Positions 31,404 through 40,245 of a stretch of 64,000 bases of DNA are shown piece by piece. The stretch is taken from positions 4,013,501-4,077,500 of the forward strand of contig NZ_CP051167.1 of the NCBI RefSeq assembly GCF_012295525.1, given 5' to 3'. Position numbers and translations under genes: made by a program. The notes under the pieces are model-generated. The model was not told the DNA's origin. It saw only the letters and a list, made by a program, of their open reading frames with translations, and did not search any database. Numbering within the stretch: position 1 is the first letter of the stretch; each line of letters begins with the position of its first letter. This DNA comes from Oxynema aestuarii AP17. Its GTDB lineage: Bacteria; Cyanobacteriota; Cyanobacteriia; Cyanobacteriales; Laspinemataceae.

Positions 31404-32513
31404 ATGTCTGTCCCGCGCTTGAGGATTTCCCTGACCAATCCCGTGCTGATTGCGATCGTCGGCTTAATTCTGGTCTTGATGTGGCAGGTTCGCAGTTTGC
31501 TGGTCACGCTGATGATCTCGGTCGTTCTCGCCGCCTCGATCTCCCCAGTGGTCAATTGGGCGGAAAAATACCGAATTCCGCGCTGGTTGGCCACCCTTGC
31601 TACCTATTTAATCTTAATCGCCGGATTGACCGGGGCCGGATTGGCGATCGGTCCGGCGGTCGCCTCCCAAATCGAACGCCTCGTGCGCCAACTTCCGGTT
31701 TATCTCGAAACCCTGCGCGAAATCGCCGAAGACCTCGCCGCCAATTTCAACGACACTCCCCCGGAGTTCGTGCGTCAGTTCTTCGATACCCAATCCCTCA
31801 CCACTTGGGCGATTCGATCGAGTCAGCAATTGCTGTTGCGGTCTTACGGTTTGACGCGCGGCTTCGTCGGCGGCGTGGTTTCGCTGATTTTATCTTTATT
31901 TATCTCCGGCTACATGGTCGCCGACAGTCGCACCCTGATTAACAGCGTCGTGCAGCTATTTCCCAGTCCCTGGGACCGCAATTTAGAAGCGCAAATCGAA
32001 CCGATTAGCTACCGCATGGGCGGCTACATTCGCGGACGCCTGCTCGTTTCGGCAATTTTGGGCGTGGCGATTACCGCCGGGTTGACTTTGTTGGGTTTGG
32101 GGGATTTTGCCCTGGGGTTGGGGGCGATCGCCGGAGTCACCAATTTAATTCCCTTCCTCGGTCCGGTCTTGGGCGCCATTCCGGCCCTGATCGTGGCGAT
32201 TTCTCAAGGCAGTTGGACGTTTTTATGGGTGTTAATTCTATTTGTCATCATCCAAAATGTAGAGACTTACATTTTAGATCCGCTTTTGGTCGGCAGTTCC
32301 GTGGGCGTTCACCCGCTTTATCAATTGCTCTCGGTCCTCGGCGGGGTGCAAGTGTTGGGAATCATCGGGGCGATCGTCGTCCCGCCTTGGTTTGCCGGAG
32401 TTTCGGCCCTGGTCGAAAATCTCTATCTCAAACCGAAGTTAATGGCTCAAAATAACGGGGAAAATACGGAGACGGACGAGGTGGGGGCGATCGCTTCCGA
32501 CGAGTCCAGATAA
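31404..32513 (+). CDS. AI-2E-family transporter (PerM-like membrane protein)
   Basis: A 369-residue integral membrane protein with about eight hydrophobic segments in the pattern of the AI-2E exporter/PerM family (UPF0118). Two or three helices come first, then a soluble region rich in charged residues (RQLPVYLETLREIAEDLAA), then a five-helix block containing LGDFALGLGAIAGVTNLIPFLGP and the conserved PxIxGxxxGxxP-like QNVETYILDPLLVG. Members export small molecules or act as Na+/H+ antiporters; the substrate here is unknown. It may be cotranscribed with cysS. Confidence 0.9.
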   Translation: MSVPRLRISLTNPVLIAIVGLILVLMWQVRSLLVTLMISVVLAASISPVVNWAEKYRIPRWLATLATYLILIAGLTGAGLAIGPAVASQIERLVRQLPVYLETLREIAEDLAANFNDTPPEFVRQFFDTQSLTTWAIRSSQQLLLRSYGLTRGFVGGVVSLILSLFISGYMVADSRTLINSVVQLFPSPWDRNLEAQIEPISYRMGGYIRGRLLVSAILGVAITAGLTLLGLGDFALGLGAIAGVTNLIPFLGPVLGAIPALIVAISQGSWTFLWVLILFVIIQNVETYILDPLLVGSSVGVHPLYQLLSVLGGVQVLGIIGAIVVPPWFAGVSALVENLYLKPKLMAQNNGENTETDEVGAIASDESR

Positions 32514-32615
32514 TCTCAAATCCAGCCCCGGGGGAGATTCTGGCGGTTCTCACCTTCGCCATCGAATGCATAATATCGAAAGGCGATCGAACCGCTTTCT
32601 CAAAGAGGGAATGTT

Positions 32616-32669
32616 ATGCTAACCCGTAAAGTCTTCGACCCGCGAGACCGATTCAATTTGTCAATCTAA
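32616..32669 (+). CDS. Possible short leader ORF before the histidine kinase
   Basis: ATG 32616 starts a 17-codon frame (MLTRKVFDPRDRFNLSI) that ends 11 bases before the kinase ATG at 32681. GAGGGA lies 5 bases upstream, a better ribosome site than the kinase gene itself has. It could be a translated leader that couples to or regulates the kinase gene, or chance. There is no comparative evidence. Confidence 0.25.
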   Translation: MLTRKVFDPRDRFNLSI

Positions 32670-32680
32670 TCAGAACGGCG

Positions 32681-34486
32681 ATGGGACATTGGCCGAAGTT
32701 CGGTAAACTCACCCCGACCAAGATTGTCGCGATTTATGCCTTGGTCGGTTCTTTATGGATTCTCTTTTCCGACCGTGTAATTGCCTTAATCTTGCAAAAT
32801 CCCGAGTTCGATCGCCTCACCCAGTTTCAAACGGTGAAAGGCTGGGTTTACGTGATCGTCACGGCCCTGTTGCTCGATCGCCTGATTCGCCGTTATGCCA
32901 CGATCCTCAACCGTTCTCGCGAGCAACTCAAGCGCAGCGAAGAACGCCTCGAAGCGATTGTCGAAACGACGACGAGCGGGATTGTCGTTCTCGACACCGA
33001 AGGACGCATCACCCTCTCCAACCAGGCGGCAGCCCATTTGCTCGGTTATCCTCGCAGCGCCACCCTCGGCGGTGTGGACGAGCGATCGCCCCAATCGATG
33101 CAGAGGTCTACTTATCCCACTCTCGCGGAAATCGTCCCGTTCGATCGCGTTCGCGAGACGGGTCAACCCTCTTGTGCGATCGAATATGAGATCCACTATC
33201 CCGATCGCCCCCCGGCGATTCTCTCTATCGATACCGCGCCTTTATACGACGGGGAGGGACGCTTTGAAGGGGCGGTGGTGGCGATCGCCGATATTAGCGA
33301 ACGCAAGCACGCGGAGGCGATCGCGCGCGCCCGCGATTTGGCGGAAGCTCGCAACCGCGCCAAGAGCGAATTTCTCGCCCAAATGAGCCACGAAATCCGC
33401 ACCCCCCTCAATGGCGTTCTCGGCTTGTCTCAAATCTTGCAGCGCGAAATTTTCGGGCCGCTCAATCCCAAACAACGGGAATATATCAATCGCATTAAAG
33501 ACAGTGGCGACCATCTCTTAGAACTGATTAACGACATCCTCGACTTATCCAAAATTGAAGCGGGCAAAGCACAATTGCAATACAGCGCGATCGAAGTGGC
33601 TCAATTGTGCAAATACTGTTTGAAAATCGTTCAGGAACGGGCTTACGAGCGCGGGCTGCAATTGACCACCGACATCGATCCCCAGGTTCGCACCCTCGTC
33701 GGCGACGAGCGCCGCCTCAAGCAAATTTTGCTCAATTTACTCTCGAATGCGGTCAAGTTTACCCCCGAAGGTCAAGTCTCGTTACGGGTGGAAAAAACCC
33801 CTCCGGGCCTTCGCATCACTGTCGCCGATACGGGAATTGGCATCGCTCCCGAGGATTTACCCTTGGTGTTCGAGCCGTTCCACCAAATCCAAAATGACTT
33901 AAATGCAAAAACCCAGGGAACGGGTCTCGGATTGGCTCTCAGTCGCGATTTAGCCCGCTTGCACGGCGGCGATCTCGATGCGGAGTCCACCCCCGGTCAA
34001 GGCAGTCGCTTTCACCTCTACTTACCGGATCTGCCGTCGGGTTATTTGCCGCCGGAACCCAGTGAGGAAGCCGATCGCGTCGATTTGACGACGGACTTGT
34101 CCCGGCGGACGGGTCGGGTGGCGATCGTCGAACCGGACCGCTCTACAGAAATACTGTTACGGGATTATTTGCAAGCGTTGGGCTGCGAAATCGAGATCGT
34201 TACCGATAGCGATCGCCTGTTCGAGGAGAGTGCCGAGATCGTGCCGGATTTGATTTTGCTAGACGTGAGCTGGTCGAATTTCTCCCGACGCCAGCAGTGG
34301 TTGTCTCAGTTGCGCGATCGCGCCGCTTGGCAAGGGATTCCGGCGATCGCGATCGCGGCGATGGCGATGGCGGGCGATCGCGATCGGGTCTTGGAAGCGG
34401 GAGCCACGGACTATCTCACCAAACCGATCCAACTCGAACAACTCGATCGCCTCTTGTTGCAATATTTACCCGGCGCGGGTCGTTGA
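32681..34486 (+). CDS. Hybrid sensor histidine kinase (2 TM - PAS - HisKA - HATPase - receiver)
   Basis: A 601-residue protein. Two hydrophobic segments (about 14-38 and 53-67) anchor it; a PAS domain follows (about 88-205, IVETTTSGIVVLDTEGRI), then HisKA with the phospho-acceptor His 237 in AQMSHEIRTPLNG. A complete HATPase follows (N box LLNLLSNAVKF, G1 DTGIGIAP, G2 GTGLGLAL), then a C-terminal receiver-like domain with Asp in LILLDVSW and Lys in LTKPI. The usual acidic pair at the receiver N-terminus appears as E-P-D. The signal is unknown. No response regulator gene is adjacent; the phosphatase gene follows after 90 bases. Confidence 0.93.
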   Translation: MGHWPKFGKLTPTKIVAIYALVGSLWILFSDRVIALILQNPEFDRLTQFQTVKGWVYVIVTALLLDRLIRRYATILNRSREQLKRSEERLEAIVETTTSGIVVLDTEGRITLSNQAAAHLLGYPRSATLGGVDERSPQSMQRSTYPTLAEIVPFDRVRETGQPSCAIEYEIHYPDRPPAILSIDTAPLYDGEGRFEGAVVAIADISERKHAEAIARARDLAEARNRAKSEFLAQMSHEIRTPLNGVLGLSQILQREIFGPLNPKQREYINRIKDSGDHLLELINDILDLSKIEAGKAQLQYSAIEVAQLCKYCLKIVQERAYERGLQLTTDIDPQVRTLVGDERRLKQILLNLLSNAVKFTPEGQVSLRVEKTPPGLRITVADTGIGIAPEDLPLVFEPFHQIQNDLNAKTQGTGLGLALSRDLARLHGGDLDAESTPGQGSRFHLYLPDLPSGYLPPEPSEEADRVDLTTDLSRRTGRVAIVEPDRSTEILLRDYLQALGCEIEIVTDSDRLFEESAEIVPDLILLDVSWSNFSRRQQWLSQLRDRAAWQGIPAIAIAAMAMAGDRDRVLEAGATDYLTKPIQLEQLDRLLLQYLPGAGR

Positions 34487-34576
34487 AGCTCTCTCTCGAT
34501 CTCCGGCGATCGGTTATCTTGAAAATAAGGAGTTTTTCGCGATCGCGCGGTCTGTTCCCGATCTCCTCCTCACTCT

Positions 34577-35833
34577 ATGTCTGAAAAATTTATCGCCATT
34601 ACCCTCGGCGCGATCGCCTGTGTCTCCGGCGCGATCGCTCTGGCAATGGCTCAAGCCATCCCCGAATCCCTCGGACTTCGGCCAAGCTCCGAGCGGAACT
34701 CGGCGTCTGCAAAACACGTCATCCTGTTTATCGGCGATGGGATGGGCTTCGAGCAAGTCAAAGCCGCTTCCCTTTACGATCGCGGCACCCCTCGCTCTCT
34801 ACCGTTTCAACAGTTTCCCCATCACGGCCAAGTGACGACCCATTCCGCCAACAATTCGGTGACCGATTCGGCGGCAGCCGCCACGGCGATCGCCACCGGA
34901 TTCAAAGTTAACAACAACGTCATCAGCATGGCCATTCCCGGCGATGGCGCCCCGTTAACGACGGTGTTGGAATATTTCCAAGCCCGGGGCAAAAGTACCG
35001 GAATCGTGACGACTACGGAGATGTCTCACGCCACCCCCGCCGCTTTTGCCGCTCACGAACCGAGCCGCTCGAACGCCGTCGAGATTGTCGCCGATTACTT
35101 CGAGCAAAGCCGTCCCCACGTGTTATTCGGCGGCGGCAGTTCGGGGGGACTGTCTCCCACCCTGGCCCGCGAAGCAGGCTATCGCGTCGTCGGCGATCGC
35201 GCCGAATTACAGCAGTTAGACACGGAAACCGTCGAACGGGTATCCGGTCAGTTCGGCAACGGCCATTTACCCTACGAATTCGACGGCTTGGGCGATTTAC
35301 CCCACTTGCAAGAAATGACCGCCACGGCGATCGCCATCCTCGACAACGACCCCGACGGTTTCTTCTTAATCGTCGAAGGCGGACGCATCGACCACGCCGG
35401 ACACGCTAACGACCTCCAACGCAATGTGATGGAGACCTTGGCGTTCGCCGACGCCGTTCGTCAGGCCGTCACTTGGGCCGAGGAGCATCCAGAAACCTTA
35501 ATTCTGGTCAGTGCGGACCACGAAACTGGAGGCTTGACCGTCGTTGGCGATCGCGGCGCCGGGGAATTTCCCGAAGTCACCTGGTCCACGACCGACCACA
35601 CCGGGACGAACGTCCCGATTTACGGGTGGGGAGTCGGCAGCGAGTCCATAGCAGGCACCCTTGACAATACGGATTTCTTCTCGCTGATGACTGGGGTCGA
35701 ACCCGTCCGGGTGTCCCAGGAGCCGAGGGTCACTCTCGCCGCGATCGTGCCTTTCTATCGCCCCGGGATCTTCGAGACCCCCGGGCGTCAGCTTCGATCG
35801 AAGGCAAGGGCGAACCTTTCCATAGCACGATAA
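34577..35833 (+). CDS. Alkaline phosphatase (PhoA family), exported
   Basis: A 418-residue phosphomonoesterase with a signal-like N-terminus (MSEKFIAITLGAIACVSGAIALAMAQA). Active-site motifs are in order: the metal-binding HVILFIGDGMG, the nucleophile Ser in DSAAAATA, a His/Asp-rich segment EGGRIDHAGHAND (zinc ligands) and SADHETGG, then DHTGTNVP. It releases phosphate from organic esters outside the inner membrane. I saw no clear cyanobacterial Pho box (CTTAACCT-type direct repeats) in the 90 bases upstream. It may be cotranscribed with the histidine kinase gene, which suggests but does not show a functional link. Confidence 0.93.
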   Translation: MSEKFIAITLGAIACVSGAIALAMAQAIPESLGLRPSSERNSASAKHVILFIGDGMGFEQVKAASLYDRGTPRSLPFQQFPHHGQVTTHSANNSVTDSAAAATAIATGFKVNNNVISMAIPGDGAPLTTVLEYFQARGKSTGIVTTTEMSHATPAAFAAHEPSRSNAVEIVADYFEQSRPHVLFGGGSSGGLSPTLAREAGYRVVGDRAELQQLDTETVERVSGQFGNGHLPYEFDGLGDLPHLQEMTATAIAILDNDPDGFFLIVEGGRIDHAGHANDLQRNVMETLAFADAVRQAVTWAEEHPETLILVSADHETGGLTVVGDRGAGEFPEVTWSTTDHTGTNVPIYGWGVGSESIAGTLDNTDFFSLMTGVEPVRVSQEPRVTLAAIVPFYRPGIFETPGRQLRSKARANLSIAR

Positions 35834-35906
35834 GGGGTGCGATCGCCTCGCTCTCCCCTAAAATGCTGCTGCCGACCCGTCGAGTCGCCTTGCTGGCGCT
35901 CCGTGC

Positions 35907-36329
35907 CTATTTCCGTGCCGAACTGACGACTTGTTGCTTTTTGGCGCGATCGAGAAATTCCAAAATAGCCATCGGCGTCGCTCGCGCTGAAATCATGCGT
36001 TGCACTTCGGGAACCAAGCGTTTCGGCAAATAACGCCGTCTGCTTTTCCCTTCGTGGTAATATCCGTAACGATATTGCCGCACCGAGCCGTCAAAGTTTC
36101 GCTCTTCTTCAATCCACCCGGTTCCGCCTTTACTGGAACTGGTGAAGATAAAACAATTGACCGCGCCCGCTTCCTGAAGCAACTCTGCCTGCTCTTCGGA
36201 GAGCGAGACAATCTCTGCTTGAATTTGGTATTTTCGCGCAGGGGTTGCATCCTTGAGCTGATGCACTAATCGCTGCTGTTCTTGGAAGATGGCGTTGAGC
36301 CGAGCCTCTGGCGATTGTTCTTTTGGCAT
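35907..36329 (-). CDS. Hypothetical protein with an N-terminal coiled coil
   Basis: From ATG 36329 (GGGAA is 7 bases upstream) this is a 140-residue protein. It has a Gln/Glu-rich helical N-terminal half (LNAIFQEQQRLVHQLKDATPA...) likely to form a coiled coil, and a basic C-terminal half with Tyr-rich RQYRYGYYHEGKSRRRYLPKRL. The second half weakly resembles the DUF6788-type pattern of Tyr/Lys-rich segments, but I would not assign it. It is 65 bases downstream of the candidate small secreted protein on the same strand. Function unknown. Confidence 0.7.
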   Translation of the reverse strand: MPKEQSPEARLNAIFQEQQRLVHQLKDATPARKYQIQAEIVSLSEEQAELLQEAGAVNCFIFTSSSKGGTGWIEEERNFDGSVRQYRYGYYHEGKSRRRYLPKRLVPEVQRMISARATPMAILEFLDRAKKQQVVSSARK

Positions 36330-36394
36330 AGCAATTCCCAGCAGTAGTGCGATAGAGATCAGCTTGATAAAGGTTGTTTGAACTACGCGATTGT

Positions 36395-36631
36395 CTAGTG
36401 ACAGTTCGAGTCGTCTACTCGTTGCGAGACTATACTCCCGTCCGAGCAGGCAATGAACAGCTTGCAACATGTTGATTCACCGCATTGTGTCCAAGCATAC
36501 CACCGACTGACCTCGGTACAAGTCCGATCTGCTATCTGTCCATTGTACAATTTTGTTTCGACAAGCTGCGGAAGAGGCTCGACGAGAGCAGGCGATGGTA
36601 GAAAGGTGTTCAAGAATAAACTAAAGAACAT
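36395..36631 (-). CDS. Candidate small secreted cysteine-rich protein
   Basis: A frame of 78 residues from ATG 36631 (an upstream ATG at 36664 is possible) starts with a signal-like MFFSLFLNTFLPSPALVEP. It then has a mature part of about 60 residues with six cysteines, including TQCGESTCCKLFIAC and DSNCH. The even Cys number and regular spacing suggest disulphides outside the cytoplasm. There is no clear ribosome site, and a longer frame on the opposite strand overlaps it, so the call is tentative. It would precede the coiled-coil hypothetical gene. Confidence 0.4.
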   Translation of the reverse strand: MFFSLFLNTFLPSPALVEPLPQLVETKLYNGQIADRTCTEVSRWYAWTQCGESTCCKLFIACSDGSIVSQRVDDSNCH

Positions 36632-36806
36632 GACCCAATGCACCCTAATTCTATTTTGCAGCATTTTGGGAAAGTATCCGGATAAATATCTCCCGATACT
36701 CCCCAGCTTGATTTTCCAATCTGTCTGCTGTTACTGGTAGAGGGAAGAGACCCCCCAAGAAGTCTAACTTAACTGGGCGGTTTCCCGTTATCAGAGGATT
36801 CAGACG

Positions 36807-37418
36807 ATGAACTCATTAATGGGCCACAGGTCCCGCCTACCTGTTTATTTTTATCAAACCCCGGAATGGGCGACGGCAGAGCTGTTACAACGCTTGCCTT
36901 TAGAACGAGGGGATCTGATTTTAGACCCGGCGTGTGGCGAACAATCTATTGCTAAGGTTGTTAAAGATTTTTCCAACCAAATTTACATTTTTACCAACGA
37001 TATCAATGGCGATCGCCCGGCGGATTTTCACTTCGATATGACCCGACGGGAATCTTGGCAGGCGATCGAGTTATGCACCGGGGGATTTGATTGGGTGATC
37101 GGTCATCCTCCCTTCTGGGCTGATTCCTCTGACGGCAAAAAAATCGGTAAGCCAATCGTACATCGTTTTTTAGAAATCGGCTACCAATTTGCTAAAAAAG
37201 GAGTGGTTTTTTTACTGAAAAAATCATTTACCGAACCTGTAAGCTATCGGCGATCTTGGCTCCAGGCTTATCGTCAGGAACAGTTCCTCGAACTGCGCTT
37301 GGAACCGATTAGTTTTAATTGCACCTGCCGACCCGATGGCGTCGCTTGCGATTGGTATGGTTGGAAACACGGCCATACAGGTGGTTTGGTGCCGGAATAC
37401 ATCTGGATGCTCGGTTAA
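36807..37418 (+). CDS. Methyltransferase-like protein with altered catalytic motif
   Basis: A 203-residue protein with motif I of SAM-dependent methyltransferases (LILDPACGEQSIAKVV) and a motif II-like acidic segment (IFTNDINGDRPADFHFD). It also has a motif IV-like segment, DWVIGHPPFWA, in the position of (N/D)PP(Y/F). The usual first residue of that catalytic motif, Asn or Asp, is His here, so DNA N6-adenine or N4-cytosine methylation may be lost or changed. There is no target-recognition domain. The gene is isolated between two gene-sparse stretches, with no restriction gene nearby. GTTCTTTG-type mobile hallmarks were not seen. Confidence 0.7.
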   Translation: MNSLMGHRSRLPVYFYQTPEWATAELLQRLPLERGDLILDPACGEQSIAKVVKDFSNQIYIFTNDINGDRPADFHFDMTRRESWQAIELCTGGFDWVIGHPPFWADSSDGKKIGKPIVHRFLEIGYQFAKKGVVFLLKKSFTEPVSYRRSWLQAYRQEQFLELRLEPISFNCTCRPDGVACDWYGWKHGHTGGLVPEYIWMLG

Positions 37419-37797
37419 ATGCCGATTCTGGGGAACTTATTACCGCCCCGCTCCGTCTACCACCGATCGCCCGCATCCGAGGTTTACCGGGCGAACTGTC
37501 GTCAACTTACCGATTTGCGATCGTGCTACCTTTCCTTTATATAAGATTTGTCTATAACTTCCGTCTCATTCTGCGCCTGTGGCAAGCCCTCGAAAGCGGT
37601 TGGCTTGCCCTCCAAGTGAAAAGATAGCTCCCGGAACCCCCGAGAGTGTACCTCCCCCGAAATCGCCCGCCATCGGACGGTTTCTCGATTGTCGTGGCGC
37701 CCGCCAGGCAAAAAAGTAAGGCCGTCGAGATCGCTCAAACGCCATTTGAGGGTTATCTTTAAAGGGAATATTTTCTGAATGCTTGTTGCTTGCGGCC
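37419..37797. other. Gene-free stretch
   Basis: A region of 379 bases between the methyltransferase-like gene and the next hypothetical gene. Short frames exist on both strands but have no ribosome site, no recognisable motif and poor composition. No strong hairpin or tRNA is seen. Confidence 0.5.
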
Positions 37798-38436
37798 ATG
37801 ACAGAATCCAAACTCCCGACTTCCATCTCGATGTTGGCCAAGGATACCTTAATTAAATTACCGACCCACAAGTTCTACCGACAAACTTTTATGTTTGACG
37901 AAATGTTATCGATCGCCCTGTGGTCGGTGACTCGTATTTCTTACGACGTTAAATGTTTGGTCGATGGAACCCGAGGTCGCGCCATTGCGCCGAATGGGGG
38001 ATGGGAAATGGGAACCGTGCGTCTGTTAGCCCTGTTGAACCTCAAAGTTAGGGCCGAAGAAACTCACTTACAGCTCGATTGCCTCACTCGCGATACCCCC
38101 CGGGCGATTTTGCCCAATACGGCGGTCATTCAATGCGATAATAACCAAGTCTGCCGCGAACCCCGACAAGTCGGCGAACTGGTCAAGGAACTCAAGGAAG
38201 AGTTGCAAAATGCTTGTGCGGAAATGACCGATTTTTTGGTGCCGACTCGCTTGGGATTCCCGACGATCGAATTTTTGGAGCCCGGACAACAGTGGCGTTA
38301 TGCCGAGTTACGAGTCGATTTAGAAATGAGTTTTGTTTCCGATTACGGCCAAAGCGATAACGGACAACCGAATGAAGACCGCCGCCTGGCCCAACCCCTT
38401 TCTCCCCTGGGAGAGCGACCCTCATCGGGATTTTAA
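37798..38436 (+). CDS. Hypothetical protein
   Basis: A 212-residue soluble protein from ATG 37798 (the frame extends five codons to a TTG). It has no signal peptide, membrane helix or motif I recognise. Features are an N-terminal HKFYRQTFMFDEMLSIALW segment, a central GGWEMGTVRLLALLNLKV stretch and a disordered C-terminal tail (DYGQSDNGQPNEDRRL). Composition and codon use match the neighbours. I recall no characterised homologue. Confidence 0.7.
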   Translation: MTESKLPTSISMLAKDTLIKLPTHKFYRQTFMFDEMLSIALWSVTRISYDVKCLVDGTRGRAIAPNGGWEMGTVRLLALLNLKVRAEETHLQLDCLTRDTPRAILPNTAVIQCDNNQVCREPRQVGELVKELKEELQNACAEMTDFLVPTRLGFPTIEFLEPGQQWRYAELRVDLEMSFVSDYGQSDNGQPNEDRRLAQPLSPLGERPSSGF

Positions 38437-38576
38437 GTGGGGGATGTTAACCGGGTTGGGCGATCGCCTGCCAATTGTATATAAAATTTTAACAAATCCT
38501 CGAATCGAGCTGTGCGATCGCTTTGGTGTAGAGACGTGCGATCGCGGTCGTTCCCCTTGCCGCTTAAATTGCCAAC

Positions 38577-38795
38577 TCAAACATTGAGCGATTCTTGTCG
38601 TTGTAACGGCATATCGAGATGACGGGGAGCTTCCCGTTGAATTTGACCGTTGTTGACTGCATCGCAAAGCCGTTGAAGGGCGTCCAAATCCTCAGCGCGA
38701 TAGCCCTTCATCGCGAGAACTTGGCGAATCAACCCCTCGGATTCTACACTCAAACAGCGATTTTGAAATGCAGATTTGACCAGAGCCTCGATCAT
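38577..38795 (-). CDS. Small conserved-type cyanobacterial protein of unknown function
   Basis: A 72-residue protein starting MIEALVKSAFQNRCLSVESE, with helical segments SEGLIRQVLAMKGYRAEDLDALQRLCDAV and a polar tail. It has no signal peptide or membrane helix. From memory, near-identical small proteins occur widely in cyanobacteria without an assigned role, which supports a real gene. It is convergent with the preceding hypothetical gene and 156 bases from the acyltransferase gene. Confidence 0.75.
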   Translation of the reverse strand: MIEALVKSAFQNRCLSVESEGLIRQVLAMKGYRAEDLDALQRLCDAVNNGQIQREAPRHLDMPLQRQESLNV

Positions 38796-38951
38796 AATAA
38801 CGCAAATCTCCCTGAGTTATAGAGCGCCTTATTAATACTATGAGCCATCTTTATCCGCAAGAGGTCGATCGAGATCCGAGCAATTGGCGATCGTAATCAC
38901 ATTTCTAGGTGTTCGAGATCGCTGACAGCCTTTTTACGACTGCCGCGATCG

Positions 38952-40184
38952 CTAACGGTAGCGCTTCCAACGCGCCGCAGGGCGTTCCACCAAGTAGAAA
39001 GTCACGATCGCCACGACCGTAGAAAGCAAGAAGGTAGCGATCAGTTTTCTAGTAAAAGATTCCAGAGGAAGATCGGAAGCAAAAATCGGCGTTATTTGAG
39101 CTAAAATCGGCCAATGCCACACGTAAATTCCGTAAGATAAATGACCGAATACCTCGATGATTCGTAATGGATTATTCAGGCAAGTTTGCACGCTTAGTTG
39201 AGAAGACTTTGGCGGACGATCGCCTGCTTCCATAGGAGGATCGAACTCGACGATCGCGATAAAAATAGCAGTAGCGATCGCCGTCATCGTCGGAAACAGA
39301 AAAAAGGCGATCGCCGTTTGAATTCCCCCCGGATGACCGGGTAAATTTCGCAATTCTCCATAGTAAATGTGAAAACTCGTCCACAAATACAATAGAGCGA
39401 TCGGGGCAATCGCGATCGGAGATTGCCACGACTTCCAAAAATTATATTTAAGCGTCCACGACTCCCAACCCAGGCGCACGCGATCGCAGCGCAGAAGTGG
39501 ATTGACTAAAAATCCCAACAGAAAAATATCTAAATTCGCAATTAAAGGCGTATACCAATAAGCAATCAGATTCATTTTTAAAGGCGTTATCCAAATCACC
39601 CAGCGATAAATCGAGACGAAAACCACAACGGCGATCGCCGCGATCGTAATCTCGTGCAGTCGCCGTAATCGCGGCTGGACTAACGCAAAAACAAACGGGA
39701 CGACTAGATAAAATTGAACCTCCGTGGAAAGGGTCCACAACGGCGCATTAAACAATAACGGTAAAGAGTGATTGTAAGTAAACGTTAAAAGGCGCAATAA
39801 ATAGCCCCAATTTTCGATCGCCAAACTTTGGGAATAAACAAAAATCGCCAAAAACAAGATAGCAAAATAATACAGTGGCGCAATTCTTAACAGTCGATTG
39901 CGATAAAACTCCAGAATTGAACGATAATTCAGCAAATAGCGACCCGTATAAAAAGCTTTGCCCATCAAATAACCGGACAAGACAAAGAAGATCCGAACCG
40001 CAATTCCACCCCCTGCAAAAAATAGCCAACTGAGATCGTAACCCAACACCCAGAAAAACTCTCGCGGCGGCTGACAGTGAGCCACCAGTACCATCAAACA
40101 GCCGATCGCCCGCAGGGATAAAAGTGCATCTAAACCATGAGAACCCGTATGTTGAGAAGCACCCGCCGAATCTTTCAAAGCCAT
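38952..40184 (-). CDS. Acyltransferase family 3 membrane protein (OafA-like)
   Basis: A 410-residue integral membrane protein with about ten hydrophobic helices. The N-terminus GLDALLSLRAIGCLMVLVAHC carries the conserved Asp-x-R-A and the catalytic-type His of the acyltransferase 3 family, and RLLRIAPLYYFAILF is the conserved basic motif after the second helix pair. Members transfer acetyl or other acyl groups to surface polysaccharides or small molecules. It is divergent from pepP and not linked to a glycan gene cluster here. Confidence 0.9.
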   Translation of the reverse strand: MALKDSAGASQHTGSHGLDALLSLRAIGCLMVLVAHCQPPREFFWVLGYDLSWLFFAGGGIAVRIFFVLSGYLMGKAFYTGRYLLNYRSILEFYRNRLLRIAPLYYFAILFLAIFVYSQSLAIENWGYLLRLLTFTYNHSLPLLFNAPLWTLSTEVQFYLVVPFVFALVQPRLRRLHEITIAAIAVVVFVSIYRWVIWITPLKMNLIAYWYTPLIANLDIFLLGFLVNPLLRCDRVRLGWESWTLKYNFWKSWQSPIAIAPIALLYLWTSFHIYYGELRNLPGHPGGIQTAIAFFLFPTMTAIATAIFIAIVEFDPPMEAGDRPPKSSQLSVQTCLNNPLRIIEVFGHLSYGIYVWHWPILAQITPIFASDLPLESFTRKLIATFLLSTVVAIVTFYLVERPAARWKRYR

Positions 40185-40245
40185 TCGCTACAATTGAAGG
40201 ACAAAGGCTTAATATATCATAAGGGTTCCATTAAAGTTGGCAGCA

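Noticed and set aside
36453-36740. 95-residue plus-strand frame
   Set aside because: No ribosome site or motif, and it overlaps a more protein-like frame with a signal peptide on the other strand.
38333-38587. 84-residue plus-strand frame overlapping the end of a hypothetical gene
   Set aside because: No ribosome site and no family pattern; it reads partly antisense to the small conserved protein at 38577-38795.
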